DNA from: Micromonospora fulviviridis
GTDB taxonomy: Bacteria > Actinomycetota > Actinomycetes > Mycobacteriales > Micromonosporaceae
Assembly (NCBI RefSeq): GCF_014648395.1
Contig: NZ_BMRA01000003.1
Location: forward strand, 307,137-371,136
Length of the DNA: 64,000 bases
Reading direction: 5' to 3'
In this document: positions 52,394 to 60,323 of the stretch, piece after piece
Position numbering within the stretch: the stretch's first letter is position 1
Layout: each line of letters starts with the position of its first letter
Made by a program: the position numbers and the translations under genes
The notes under the pieces: generated by a model
What the model saw: the letters and a program-made list of their open reading frames with translations, nothing else
What the model was told of the DNA's origin: nothing
Database searches by the model: none

Positions 52394-53170
52394 ATGCAGA
52401 GCGCTCAGGTACTTCCCGACGGTTCCCGCGTGCGCTGGGTCGAGATTCCCGGCGCCGAGCCCACCCGTGTCTACCTCCACGGCCTCGGCGCGAGCGCCAC
52501 GCCCTACTACGCCGCCGCGGTAGCGCACCCGGCCCTGGCCGGCCACCGCTCCCTCATGGTCGACATGCTGGGTTTCGGGATCAGCGACCGCCCGCAGGAT
52601 GCCGCCTACAGCCTGCGGATGCACGCCGACGTCCTGGCCCGCGCACTCCAGCAGGCTCGGGTGAGCGGTGCCGACGTCGTCGCACACAGCATGGGTGGCA
52701 CGGTGGCGGTCACCCTGGCCGCGCGCCACCCCCGGCTGGTGCGCCGACTCGTTCTGGTCGACGCGCCCCTCGACCCGCTGCGAGAGCTGCCCACCGCCAA
52801 GCGACCGGGCAGCTCGGGCATCGGGGTCTACCGCACCGAGCAGGAATTCCTCGACCGCGGCTGGGACGAGACGCTCGAGTTCGTCGGGCCGCAGTGGGCG
52901 GCCACGATGCGGCTGGCCGGGCCGCAGGCCCTCTACCGCAGCGCGATGAACCTGCTGCGCGGCACCGAGCCCGCGACGCGCGAAAGCCTGGAGAAGCTCC
53001 CGATACCTCGCACGTTCCTGTACCCGGCGGCCGACGGGCCACGGTTCGACGCCGACCGACTGACCAGCGCCGGCGTCGACGTGGTGGCGGTCCCCGACTG
53101 CGGCCACAACATCATGGTCGACAACGTGCCGGGCTTCGCCCTCGCCGTACAGGCGGCGCTGCGCGACTGA
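52394..53170 (+). CDS. Alpha/beta hydrolase
   Basis: 258 residues from ATG 52394 (an in-frame GTG at 52385 is possible). YLHGLGASATPYY is the oxyanion loop; nucleophile Ser in AHSMGGTVAV; Asp probably in the TFLYPAADGPRFD region; His in VPDCGHNIM. Substrate unknown. TATCGT (52381-52386) ends 7 nt before ATG 52394, favouring that start and a leaderless mRNA. Divergent from PadR, which likely represses it. Confidence 0.88.
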   Translation: MQSAQVLPDGSRVRWVEIPGAEPTRVYLHGLGASATPYYAAAVAHPALAGHRSLMVDMLGFGISDRPQDAAYSLRMHADVLARALQQARVSGADVVAHSMGGTVAVTLAARHPRLVRRLVLVDAPLDPLRELPTAKRPGSSGIGVYRTEQEFLDRGWDETLEFVGPQWAATMRLAGPQALYRSAMNLLRGTEPATRESLEKLPIPRTFLYPAADGPRFDADRLTSAGVDVVAVPDCGHNIMVDNVPGFALAVQAALRD

Positions 53171-53231
53171 ACCCGCGTCTCAGGCGGGGGAGTGCGCTGT
53201 GCCGGATCCCGGCACCGATCACGGATCGTTG

Positions 53232-53270
53232 GGGAGCGGCCCAGCGGGCAGGTGCCGCCGGGCCGCTCCC
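53232..53270. terminator. Hairpin terminator between hydrolase and GH87 genes
   Basis: GGGAGCGGCCC (53232-53242) pairs with GGGCCGCTCCC (53260-53270): 11-bp perfect stem, 17-nt loop. Confidence 0.7.
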
Positions 53271-53284
53271 GCGAAGGGGTCAGC

Positions 53285-55321
53285 TCACCACGGCGTCGGG
53301 GCCGGCGGCGGCACCACGGGCGGGCGGTCGTCGCAGGTGATGGTGTTCGGCAGCAGCCAGGGGGCGAGCCAGCCGCCGTCGTTGCCGCCGAGGTCGGTGA
53401 GGCCGAACTCCGACCCGGCCGGGGTGAAGTGGAACGACCCGCAGTTGTTCACCCCGACCGCGCCGACGTTGCGCGCGTCCACGTCGGCGAAGGACGCCGA
53501 GCCGGCGGTCCGGGCGCTCACCACCGAGGTGCCGGTGCCGTCGACCCGGATGTCGCGGAACTGCACGTTGCTGATCGAGACCTGGTCCTTTACCGGCCAG
53601 TCGCTGACCAGCATGATCGCGTTGTAGGTGTTGTCGAGGTAGCTGTCGCCGACCACCTGGATGTCGGCGTCGATGCTGCGGTCCAGCGCGTAGAACCAGA
53701 TCGCGCCGAGGCCGATGTTCCAGTTCAGGTCGTAGGTGCCGGCCCGGACCGTGGTGTTGCCGGTGATCCGGAGCTGGCCGGTGAACGGCTCGGCGCCGAA
53801 CCGGGAGCCGATCTGGATGGCGCTGCCCTCGCGGACCGGGTCGGCGATCAGGTTGTGCGAGACGGTGAGGTCGGTGCCGCCGTAGAGGGCGATGCCGTTG
53901 GCCAGGACCGGGGACTGCACCGTGTTGTGGTCGAAGGTGTTGTGCGCGTTGCCGGTCCGCTCCGACCACATGGCGAGGGCGTCGTCGCCGGTGTTGCGGA
54001 CGAAGCTGTGCGACATCGAGGAGTGCGTGACGCCGGTGTGGAAGTTGAGCCCGTCGGCGATCTGGTCGGCGATCACCGTGTTGGTGACCCGCAGGTCGGT
54101 CATCGGGCCGTCGAACCACAGGCCGACCTTGGTGTGGTGCAGGTAGAGACCGTCGACGGTGGAGTGGTTGAGCGCTCCGCCGACGGCGTTGACCTGGTCG
54201 GTGTCGATGCGGTCGCGCACGTCGCCCTCGACGGCGAAGCCGGAGAGGTGGACGTCGCTGCTGCCGCCGTCGGCGGCGTCACGGCCGTAGAAGCCGACGC
54301 CGGTGTGCACCGAGCCGTCGGGGGCCGGGGTGTTCAGGGCGACCTCGCGGCCCTTGACGACGGTGTACCAGCTGCCGGCGCCCGCGATGGTCACGTCGTC
54401 GACGGTGATGTGCCGGTTCACCTGGTACGTCCCGGGCGGCAGGTAGAGCGTGCGGTCCGCCCGGCGGGCGTACGCGACGGCGCGGTCGAAGGCGTCGGCG
54501 GACTCCCGCCGGCCGGTCGGGTCGGCGCCGTAGGCCAGCACGTTGACGGCGTGGGGCAGCACCCGGGGCGGGGCGACGAGGTGGGAGTCCAGCAGGTCGA
54601 TCACGGTCCACGCCGCGGCCGTGCCGGTCGGTGCGGTCAGCCGGACCACCTCGCCGGCCCGGTGGGTGCGGCCCAGCAGCAGCCGCTGTTCGTCGTAGAA
54701 GTGGTGCGGCCGGAACGGCTTGGTGATGGCCGGCGCGGGCGTGGTGGCCGCCGGCACGCAGGAGCACTCGGTGATCCACCAGTCGGGGTGGAGCAGGTCG
54801 GCGCCGGGATCGTTGGTGAACGGGTACTGGTTGTAGAGCCAGGCGTACTGGGAGGTGAGCGTCATGGTGCGGGCCGGCCCGTGCCCGACGGTGACCCGCA
54901 GCGGCGCGGTGATCCCGCCGCCGCCGGGCGCGTCGGGAATGCTGTACCGGACGGTGAGCGCGTTGGTCGCCCGCGGGAGGGTGAACTCGACGTACTGGCC
55001 GGGGGCGAGGCGGACCGCCCGCCGCCCGGACGCCTCGCCCGCGAGGGTGTAGGCGGCGCGGTCGGGGCCGATGACGGTGCCGTTGGTCCGGGCGTGCTCG
55101 GCCTCCTGCTCGACGAAGTCCACGGTGGCGCCCCGGCCGGCGACCAGCGCCGGGTCGAGCCCGGCGCGGGTGACCACCGGGGTCGGGCCGGCGGGACCGG
55201 CCGCCAGCGCGGCGCTCCCGGCCGGTACGGCCAGCGCGACGGCGGTGGCCGCCGCCGCGAGGATCCTGGCGATCGGCACGGCCGGGCGCCAGCCCGCCGC
55301 GCCTTCCACGCTCCGCTGCAT
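53285..55321 (-). CDS. Secreted GH87-type alpha-1,3-glucanase (mycodextranase family)
   Basis: 678 residues from ATG 55321 (GTG 55339 also open). The signal peptide reads ARILAAAATAVALAVPAGSA with AxA cleavage. Residues about 50-240 form a beta-sandwich domain, CBM-like (GATVDFVEQEAEHARTNGTV, GQYVEFTLPRATNALTVRYS). Then a right-handed beta-helix: VLAYGADPTGRRESADAFDR, TYQVNRHITVDDVTIAGAGS, DQVNAVGGALNHSTVDGLYL, IADQIADGLNFH and NTGDDALAMW. Asp423, Asp446 and Asp447 have the spacing (23 and 24) I recall for the catalytic Asp trio of the Bacillus circulans GH87 enzyme. Would cut alpha-1,3-glucan outside the cell. It diverges from the lacI gene and is partnered by a second GH87 gene at 62068. 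Confidence 0.85.
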   Translation of the reverse strand: MQRSVEGAAGWRPAVPIARILAAAATAVALAVPAGSAALAAGPAGPTPVVTRAGLDPALVAGRGATVDFVEQEAEHARTNGTVIGPDRAAYTLAGEASGRRAVRLAPGQYVEFTLPRATNALTVRYSIPDAPGGGGITAPLRVTVGHGPARTMTLTSQYAWLYNQYPFTNDPGADLLHPDWWITECSCVPAATTPAPAITKPFRPHHFYDEQRLLLGRTHRAGEVVRLTAPTGTAAAWTVIDLLDSHLVAPPRVLPHAVNVLAYGADPTGRRESADAFDRAVAYARRADRTLYLPPGTYQVNRHITVDDVTIAGAGSWYTVVKGREVALNTPAPDGSVHTGVGFYGRDAADGGSSDVHLSGFAVEGDVRDRIDTDQVNAVGGALNHSTVDGLYLHHTKVGLWFDGPMTDLRVTNTVIADQIADGLNFHTGVTHSSMSHSFVRNTGDDALAMWSERTGNAHNTFDHNTVQSPVLANGIALYGGTDLTVSHNLIADPVREGSAIQIGSRFGAEPFTGQLRITGNTTVRAGTYDLNWNIGLGAIWFYALDRSIDADIQVVGDSYLDNTYNAIMLVSDWPVKDQVSISNVQFRDIRVDGTGTSVVSARTAGSASFADVDARNVGAVGVNNCGSFHFTPAGSEFGLTDLGGNDGGWLAPWLLPNTITCDDRPPVVPPPAPTPW

Positions 55322-55404
55322 CGGACTACCCACTTTCACCGGGGGACGGGGGAGACGGTGGTGGCGTCGGCGCGGCTCGGGGCGCGCCCGCCGAGAGGTG
55401 CCTC

Positions 55405-55434
55405 ATGTTATTCCTGGGCTTTGTCGATATTCAA
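55405..55434 (-). promoter_or_regulatory. Promoter of the GH87 gene
   Basis: On the minus strand TTGAAT (55429-55434) and TAACAT (55405-55410) are separated by 18 nt, giving a leader of about 75 nt. Confidence 0.5.
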
Positions 55435-55528
55435 GCGGCTGTCTGTCCGAATCTTGCGGGCCGTGATCACTCCTCCGAATGCCGTGCGGGGGATGCCCCG
55501 GGGCTGCCGCATGCAGGGCCTTGTTCAT

Positions 55529-55540
55529 TTCTTGCAAGAA
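55529..55540. promoter_or_regulatory. LacI-type operator TTCTTGCAAGAA
   Basis: 12-bp perfect palindrome with the central CG-free CTTGCAAG core used by several actinobacterial LacI-family regulators of alpha-glucoside genes. It sits just upstream of the TACGAT -10 of the lacI gene, 21 nt before the GTG. Confidence 0.75.
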
Positions 55541-55547
55541 CACGACG

Positions 55548-55553
55548 TACGAT
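55548..55553 (+). promoter_or_regulatory. -10 hexamer TACGAT of the lacI gene (leaderless)
   Basis: TACGAT ends 7 nt before GTG 55561. The operator lies between it and a possible -35 (TTCATT, 55524-55529). Confidence 0.6.
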
Positions 55554-55560
55554 TGCCGCC

Positions 55561-56562
55561 GTGACGAAACGGTTGACGGAGGTGGCCCGCAAGGCGGGCG
55601 TCAGCGAGGCGACCGTGAGCCGGGTGCTCAACGGGCGGGGCGGCGTGTCCGAGGCGACCCGGACCGCGGTGCTGACCGCGCTCGACGTGCTCGGCTACGA
55701 GCGCCCGACCAAGCTGCGCGGTGAGCGGGCACGACTGGTCGGCCTGGTCCTGCCCGAGCTGCAGAACCCGATCTTCCCGGCGCTCGCCGAGGTGGTGACC
55801 GGCTCCCTCGCCCAGCGGGGCTTCACCCCGGCGCTCTGCGCCCGCACCATCGGCGGAGTGTCCGAGTCGGACTACGTCGAGATGCTCCTCGACCACCAGG
55901 TCTCCGGGGTGATCTTCGCGGGCGGGTCGTACGCGCTCGCCGACGCCACCCACGAGCACTACCGCCGGCTGACCGACCGGGGCCTGCCCGTGGTGCTGGT
56001 CAACGCGGGCGTCGACGAGCTGGGCTTCCCCCGGGTCTCCACCGACGACGCGGTGGCGGTGGAGCAGGCGTACGGGCACCTGCGCTCGCTCGGGCACGAC
56101 CGGATCGGCATGGTGCTCGGCCCGGAGGGGCACGTCCCGTCCCGGCGCAAGCTGGCCGCCATGATCCAGGCCGCGGGCTGGGCCGACGACACCACGTTCG
56201 TCGAGCGTTCCAGCTTCTCCATGGAAGGGGCGCGGGTCGCGGCGACCAAGCTGGTCGAGCGGGGCGTCACCGGCATCATCTGCGCCAGCGACGTGCTGGC
56301 CCTGGGCACCATCCGGGCCGCGCGGCGGCTCGGTCGCGCGGTGCCGACCGACGTCTCCGTGGTCGGCTTCGACGACTCCGCGTTCATGACCTGCACCGAT
56401 CCGCCGTTGACCACGGTGCGGCAGCCGATCGAGACGATGGGGCAGGCCGCCGTGGACCTGCTGGTCACCCAGATCGAGGGAGCCGGCGTGCTGCACGACG
56501 AGCTGCTGTTCGAGCCCGAACTCGTGGTCCGCGGCTCCACCGCGCCCGCCCCCGGCCGCTGA
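55561..56562 (+). CDS. LacI-family regulator of the alpha-glucan locus
   Basis: 333 residues. HTH at 3-25: RLTEVARKAGVSEATVSRVLNGRGGVSEATR, with hinge helix and the periplasmic-binding-like core (VGLVLPELQNPIFPALAEVV, GVIFAGGSYALAD, RVSTDDAVAVEQAYGHLRSLGHDRIGMVLGP, VSVVGFDDSAFMTCTDPPLTTVRQP). The last motif contacts sugar. It sits between the GH87 and ABC transporter genes. Autoregulated through TTCTTGCAAGAA. The inducer is probably a nigero- or malto-oligosaccharide. Confidence 0.93.
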   Translation: MTKRLTEVARKAGVSEATVSRVLNGRGGVSEATRTAVLTALDVLGYERPTKLRGERARLVGLVLPELQNPIFPALAEVVTGSLAQRGFTPALCARTIGGVSESDYVEMLLDHQVSGVIFAGGSYALADATHEHYRRLTDRGLPVVLVNAGVDELGFPRVSTDDAVAVEQAYGHLRSLGHDRIGMVLGPEGHVPSRRKLAAMIQAAGWADDTTFVERSSFSMEGARVAATKLVERGVTGIICASDVLALGTIRAARRLGRAVPTDVSVVGFDDSAFMTCTDPPLTTVRQPIETMGQAAVDLLVTQIEGAGVLHDELLFEPELVVRGSTAPAPGR

Positions 56563-56619
56563 CCGTCCCGCCGGACGCCTCCGGCCCCCGACCGCCTCCC
56601 TGACCACGCACGACCCTCC

Positions 56620-56651
56620 GGCCGTCGACCGCCCACCCGCGGTCGGCGGCC
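56620..56651 (+). terminator. Hairpin terminator after lacI
   Basis: GGCCGTCGACCGC (56620-56632) pairs with GCGGTCGGCGGCC (56639-56651), 13 bp with one G-U pair, loop CCACCC, followed by GTTTCGTCGTTG. Confidence 0.7.
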
Positions 56652-56773
56652 GTTTCGTCGTTGCCGGCCGGCGCACGGCCGAAAGGGACGAAAGCCGGAA
56701 CCCGGGCCCGGCTTACAGGCCTGTCAACATTTGCCGTCACACAGTCGTGTCCTTTCATCATGCGATCGAAACC

Positions 56774-56802
56774 TTGCCGCAATGAGTCCACCTCGCTACA
56801 GT
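56774..56802 (+). promoter_or_regulatory. Promoter and operator-like site of the sugar ABC operon
   Basis: TTGCCG (56774-56779), 17-nt spacer, TACAGT (56797-56802). TTGCCGCAA (56774-56782) is a 9-bp palindrome over the -35, resembling the CTTGCAAG core at lacI, so LacI may repress here. Confidence 0.6.
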
Positions 56803-56900
56803 GGCCCCACTCACACCTGACCCCGATGTCAGGCGGTGACGTTCACGGCAGATCAAGCGAAGGCCATGGATACCCCCCGTTCCCCCGAAGGGATGGACAG

Positions 56901-58280
56901 ATGTCCGTACCGCAGTACCGGAAGGCTGCGGCGATAGCGCTCGTGGCCGGCCTGGGGCTCAGCCTCGCGGCTTGCTCCACGAAGAGCGACAACGCGGCGA
57001 AGGACGCCAGCGGCAAGGTCACCATCACCGTCGACTGCCAGCCGGTCGGCTCCCAGAAAGAGCTGCTGAAGAACTGGAACGACGACGTCGCCGAGTTCCA
57101 GCGGCAGAACCCGAACATCGTCATCAAGAGCGTCAGCGTCGGCGAACAGTGCAACAACCCGCCGGACTTCACGGCCCGCCTCGCCGGCGGCACCGTGACC
57201 GACGTGTTCTACGGGTACATGACCGATCTCCAGCAGGTGCTCGACTCCGGTCAGGCCATGGACATCACGGAGTACGCCAACAAGGACACGGTCCCGACCT
57301 GGGACAGCGTCGACCCGGCGCTCAAGGGGGTCTTCACCGACGGCGGCAAGCTCTACGCCGTGCCGGTGAAGAACTACTCGATGGGCCTGGTCTACAACAA
57401 GGTCCTCTTCCAGCGGGCGGGCCTCGACGTGAACAACCCGCCCAAGACGTGGGCGGAGGTCCGGGAGGCGGCCAAGAAGATCTCCGCGCTGGGCAACGGC
57501 ATCGCCGGCTACTCGGAGTACAGCGCCGGCAACACCGGCGGCTGGCACTTCACCTCCCTGCTCTACTCGCAGGGCGGCCAGGTGCTCAGCGAGGACGGCA
57601 AGAAGGCCGACTTCAACAACGCGATGGGCAAGCAGGTCCTCCAGAACCTCAAGGACATGCGGTACGGCGACAACAGCATGGGCAGCCGCCAGCTGCTGCA
57701 GTGGGGCGACCTGCTGACCAACGCCGGCGCGGGCAAGGTCGGCATGTTCATCGGCGCCCCGGACGCCACCCAGGCGATCGTCAGCCAGTTCCAGGGCAAG
57801 TTCCAGGACTGGGCGATGGGCCCGCTGCCCGGCCAGGACGGCCCGGCCAAGGCGACACTCGGTGGCGGCGAGGGCTACTTCTTCAAGAAGGGCCTCACCC
57901 CCGAGCAGGTCAAGGCCGGTCTGAAGTGGATCGCGTACCAGAAGTTGACGCCGGGCAAGGGCCAGTTCGACTACGTCCGGGCCAAGCCGCAGAACTACCC
58001 GGTGGGCCTGCCCCAGCCGCTGCTGTTCGCCAACGGCAGCGACGCCCAGAAGCAGGAGCTGGAGCTGCGTAAGGCGAACGCGAACGTGGACACCGCCAAC
58101 TTCGCGGCCTTCGAGGCGAACCCGGTCCCGATCAAGGGCGAGCCCCGCAACGCGCAGGCCATCTACGCGGTGCTCGACGCCGCGATGTCCGGGGTCCTGA
58201 CGAACCCGAACGCGAACATCGACGCGCTGCTCAAGACGGCCGAAGGCAAGGTCAACCAGCTGCTGGCCGCCGGCAGCTGA
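56901..58280 (+). CDS. Carbohydrate ABC transporter substrate-binding lipoprotein
   Basis: 459 residues, type 1 extracellular solute-binding protein (CUT1). Lipobox LAAC with Cys25. Mature part: VTITVDCQPVGSQKELLKNW, GTVTDVFYGYMTDLQQVLDSGQ, LYAVPVKNYSMGLVYNKVLFQRAGLD, GGEGYFFKKGLTPEQVKAGLKW. Likely ligand: oligosaccharides of alpha-glucan from the neighbouring glucanases. GGGATGGA precedes the ATG. Followed by a 30-bp palindrome before the permease genes. Confidence 0.93.
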   Translation: MSVPQYRKAAAIALVAGLGLSLAACSTKSDNAAKDASGKVTITVDCQPVGSQKELLKNWNDDVAEFQRQNPNIVIKSVSVGEQCNNPPDFTARLAGGTVTDVFYGYMTDLQQVLDSGQAMDITEYANKDTVPTWDSVDPALKGVFTDGGKLYAVPVKNYSMGLVYNKVLFQRAGLDVNNPPKTWAEVREAAKKISALGNGIAGYSEYSAGNTGGWHFTSLLYSQGGQVLSEDGKKADFNNAMGKQVLQNLKDMRYGDNSMGSRQLLQWGDLLTNAGAGKVGMFIGAPDATQAIVSQFQGKFQDWAMGPLPGQDGPAKATLGGGEGYFFKKGLTPEQVKAGLKWIAYQKLTPGKGQFDYVRAKPQNYPVGLPQPLLFANGSDAQKQELELRKANANVDTANFAAFEANPVPIKGEPRNAQAIYAVLDAAMSGVLTNPNANIDALLKTAEGKVNQLLAAGS

Positions 58281-58288
58281 CCCGGCGC

Positions 58289-58318
58289 GGGTGGGGGCCG
58301 GCGCGCCGGCCCCCACCC
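58289..58318 (+). repeat. 30-bp perfect palindrome between binding-protein and permease genes
   Basis: GGGTGGGGGCCGGCG followed by its exact complement, a 13-bp stem with a GCGC loop in RNA. At this place such hairpins stabilise upstream mRNA or attenuate downstream transcription, giving more binding protein than permease. Confidence 0.85.
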
Positions 58319-58363
58319 TCCGGCCGCACACCGTCCGGCCACCGACTTTCCGCAGGAGACGCC

Positions 58364-59320
58364 TTGGCCACCACCACCGTCCCGGGCACCACCAGACACC
58401 CGGGTCGCTCCGGGCCGCCGTACCCGTTACCGCGCCGGCGTGCGGGCCTCGGCCGCAAGGTACGGGACAACCTCACCGGGCACGCGTTCCTGATCGGGGC
58501 GGTCCTCTGCTTCGCCGTCTTCTCCTGGTACCCGATGGTCCGCGGCATCGTGATGAGCTTCCAGCGCACCCGCCGGGGCGAGACCACCTGGGTCGGCTGG
58601 GACAACTACGCCCGCATCGTCGACGACCCCAGCTTCTGGACCGCCTGGCAGAACACCTTCTACTTCACGGCCCTCGCGCTCGTCCTCGGGTACGCGGTGC
58701 CGTTCTTCGTGGCGATCCTGCTCAACGAGTTCCGCCACGCCAAGGGATACCTGCGGATCCTGGTCTACCTGCCGGTGATGCTGCCGCCGGCCTCGGCGCT
58801 CTTCCTCTTCAAGTTCTACGCGTACGACCCGAGCGAGGCTGGGCTGTTCAACGCGATCCTCACGGCGCTGCACCTGCCCACGTCGGAGTGGATGCAGTCA
58901 CCCGGGATGACCATGCCCGCCATGGTGCTGGCGTCGACCTGGATGAACATGGGCAGCGCCGTGCTGATCTACCTGGCGGCGCTGCAGAACATCCCCGGCG
59001 AGCTCTACGAGGCGGCCGAACTCGACGGCGCCGGGATCTGGCGGCGGATCCGGCACGTGACCATCCCGCAGACCCGGCTGATCCTCGCGCTCCTGGCGAT
59101 GCTCCAGATCGTCGCCACCATGCAGCTCTTCATCGAGCCGCTGATCCTCGCCAACGGCGCCGGTACGGGCGACTCGGCGACCTCGGTCGCGTACCTCATC
59201 TACCAGCACGGCTTCTTCCAGAACGACCTCAACGGCGCCGCGGCGCTCGGCGTGATCATGCTCGTGGTGCTGGCCGGCTTCTCCGCCGTCTACGTGCGGC
59301 TGACCGCGAAACAGGACTAG
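58364..59320 (+). CDS. Carbohydrate ABC permease, MalF-like
   Basis: 318 residues with six membrane helices. Family features: FSWYPMVRGIVMSFQRTRRG, GWDNYARIVDDPSFWTAWQNT and the cytoplasmic EAA loop EAAELDGAGIWRRIRHVTIP that contacts the ATPase. TTG start after GCAGGAGACGCC. Works with the next permease and the binding lipoprotein; no ATPase gene is present in the operon. Confidence 0.93.
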   Translation: MATTTVPGTTRHPGRSGPPYPLPRRRAGLGRKVRDNLTGHAFLIGAVLCFAVFSWYPMVRGIVMSFQRTRRGETTWVGWDNYARIVDDPSFWTAWQNTFYFTALALVLGYAVPFFVAILLNEFRHAKGYLRILVYLPVMLPPASALFLFKFYAYDPSEAGLFNAILTALHLPTSEWMQSPGMTMPAMVLASTWMNMGSAVLIYLAALQNIPGELYEAAELDGAGIWRRIRHVTIPQTRLILALLAMLQIVATMQLFIEPLILANGAGTGDSATSVAYLIYQHGFFQNDLNGAAALGVIMLVVLAGFSAVYVRLTAKQD

Positions 59321-59332
59321 GACGGACGAGGA

Positions 59333-60220
59333 ATGGCACAGGACTCCGGGACCCGCACCCTCATCTCCCAGGCCCAGCTCACCCGGGGACGCGGCAGGGT
59401 CGTCTACTGGACGCTGCTCGCCGTCGTCGTGGTGGGGTTCACGCTCGTCTTCATCGGGCCGCTCTACTGGATGGTCACCGGCGCGCTGAAGTCCGGCCAG
59501 GAGATCGCGCAGACCCCGCCGTCGCTGTTCCCGAAGGATCCCCAGCCGCAGAACTACGTCGACGCGTGGACCAACCTGAACCTCGCCAAGCTGCTGTTCA
59601 ACACGTTCTACTACGCGACCGGCGCGGTGCTGTTCCAACTGGTCCTCGACACCGCGGCGGCGTACTCGCTGTCGAAGCTCCGGCCGGTCCTCGGCAACGT
59701 GATCCTCGGCCTCATGCTGGCCACCCTGATGATCCCGGCGATGGTCCTCATCGTCCCGCAGTACGTGACCGTGATCGACCTGCCGATCCTGCACCTCAAC
59801 CTGCTCGACTCGCCGTTCGCGATCTGGCTGCCCCTGGTCGCGAACGCGTTCAACATCTTCCTGCTGAAACGGTTCTTCGACTCGATCCCGGCGGATCTCA
59901 TGGCGGCGGCACTCGTGGACGGGGCCACCCCGCTGCGCACGCTCTGGTCGATCATCCTGCCGATGTCGCGCCCCATCCTCGGCGTGGTCTCGATCTTCGC
60001 GGTGACGGCGGTCTGGAAGGACTTCCTCTGGCCGAAGCTGGTCATGCCGTCGCCCGAGACCCGGACCGTCAGCGTCGGCATCTACGCCTTCTCCGGTGGC
60101 ACGCCCATGAACGTGGTGATCGCCGCCTCGGTCATCGCCGCGATACCCACCGTCGTCATCTTCCTGATCTTCCAGCGCAACATCATGTCCGGCCTCACCA
60201 CCGGCAGCCTCAAGGGCTGA
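59333..60220 (+). CDS. Carbohydrate ABC permease, MalG-like
   Basis: 295 residues, six helices. IGPLYWMVTGALKSGQEIAQ near the N-terminus and the EAA loop AAALVDGATPLRTLWSIILP. Forms the membrane channel with the preceding permease. GAGGA precedes the ATG, 13 nt after the previous stop. Confidence 0.93.
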   Translation: MAQDSGTRTLISQAQLTRGRGRVVYWTLLAVVVVGFTLVFIGPLYWMVTGALKSGQEIAQTPPSLFPKDPQPQNYVDAWTNLNLAKLLFNTFYYATGAVLFQLVLDTAAAYSLSKLRPVLGNVILGLMLATLMIPAMVLIVPQYVTVIDLPILHLNLLDSPFAIWLPLVANAFNIFLLKRFFDSIPADLMAAALVDGATPLRTLWSIILPMSRPILGVVSIFAVTAVWKDFLWPKLVMPSPETRTVSVGIYAFSGGTPMNVVIAASVIAAIPTVVIFLIFQRNIMSGLTTGSLKG

Positions 60221-60323
60221 CCGCGCCGGACGGCGAAACCTCCCGCGGCGACCGACGACCGTTCGCCCGGCACGTCCAGGTCCGGCGAACCCGCCGACGT
60301 ACCGACGCAGAAAGCAGGTGCTC

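Larger units (their letters stand above)
56563..56900 (+). other. 338-nt intergenic region between lacI and the ABC transporter genes
   Basis: Contains a terminator (56620-56651), the promoter of the binding-protein gene with an operator-like TTGCCGCAA, and a leader of about 90 nt. No gene is recognised. Confidence 0.8.

Noticed and set aside
46885..52395. 1,836-residue open frame on the minus strand across the kinase gene
   Set aside because: Antisense shadow of a high-GC gene with strong codon bias; the translation is low-complexity His/Asp/Gly/Val sequence without domains.
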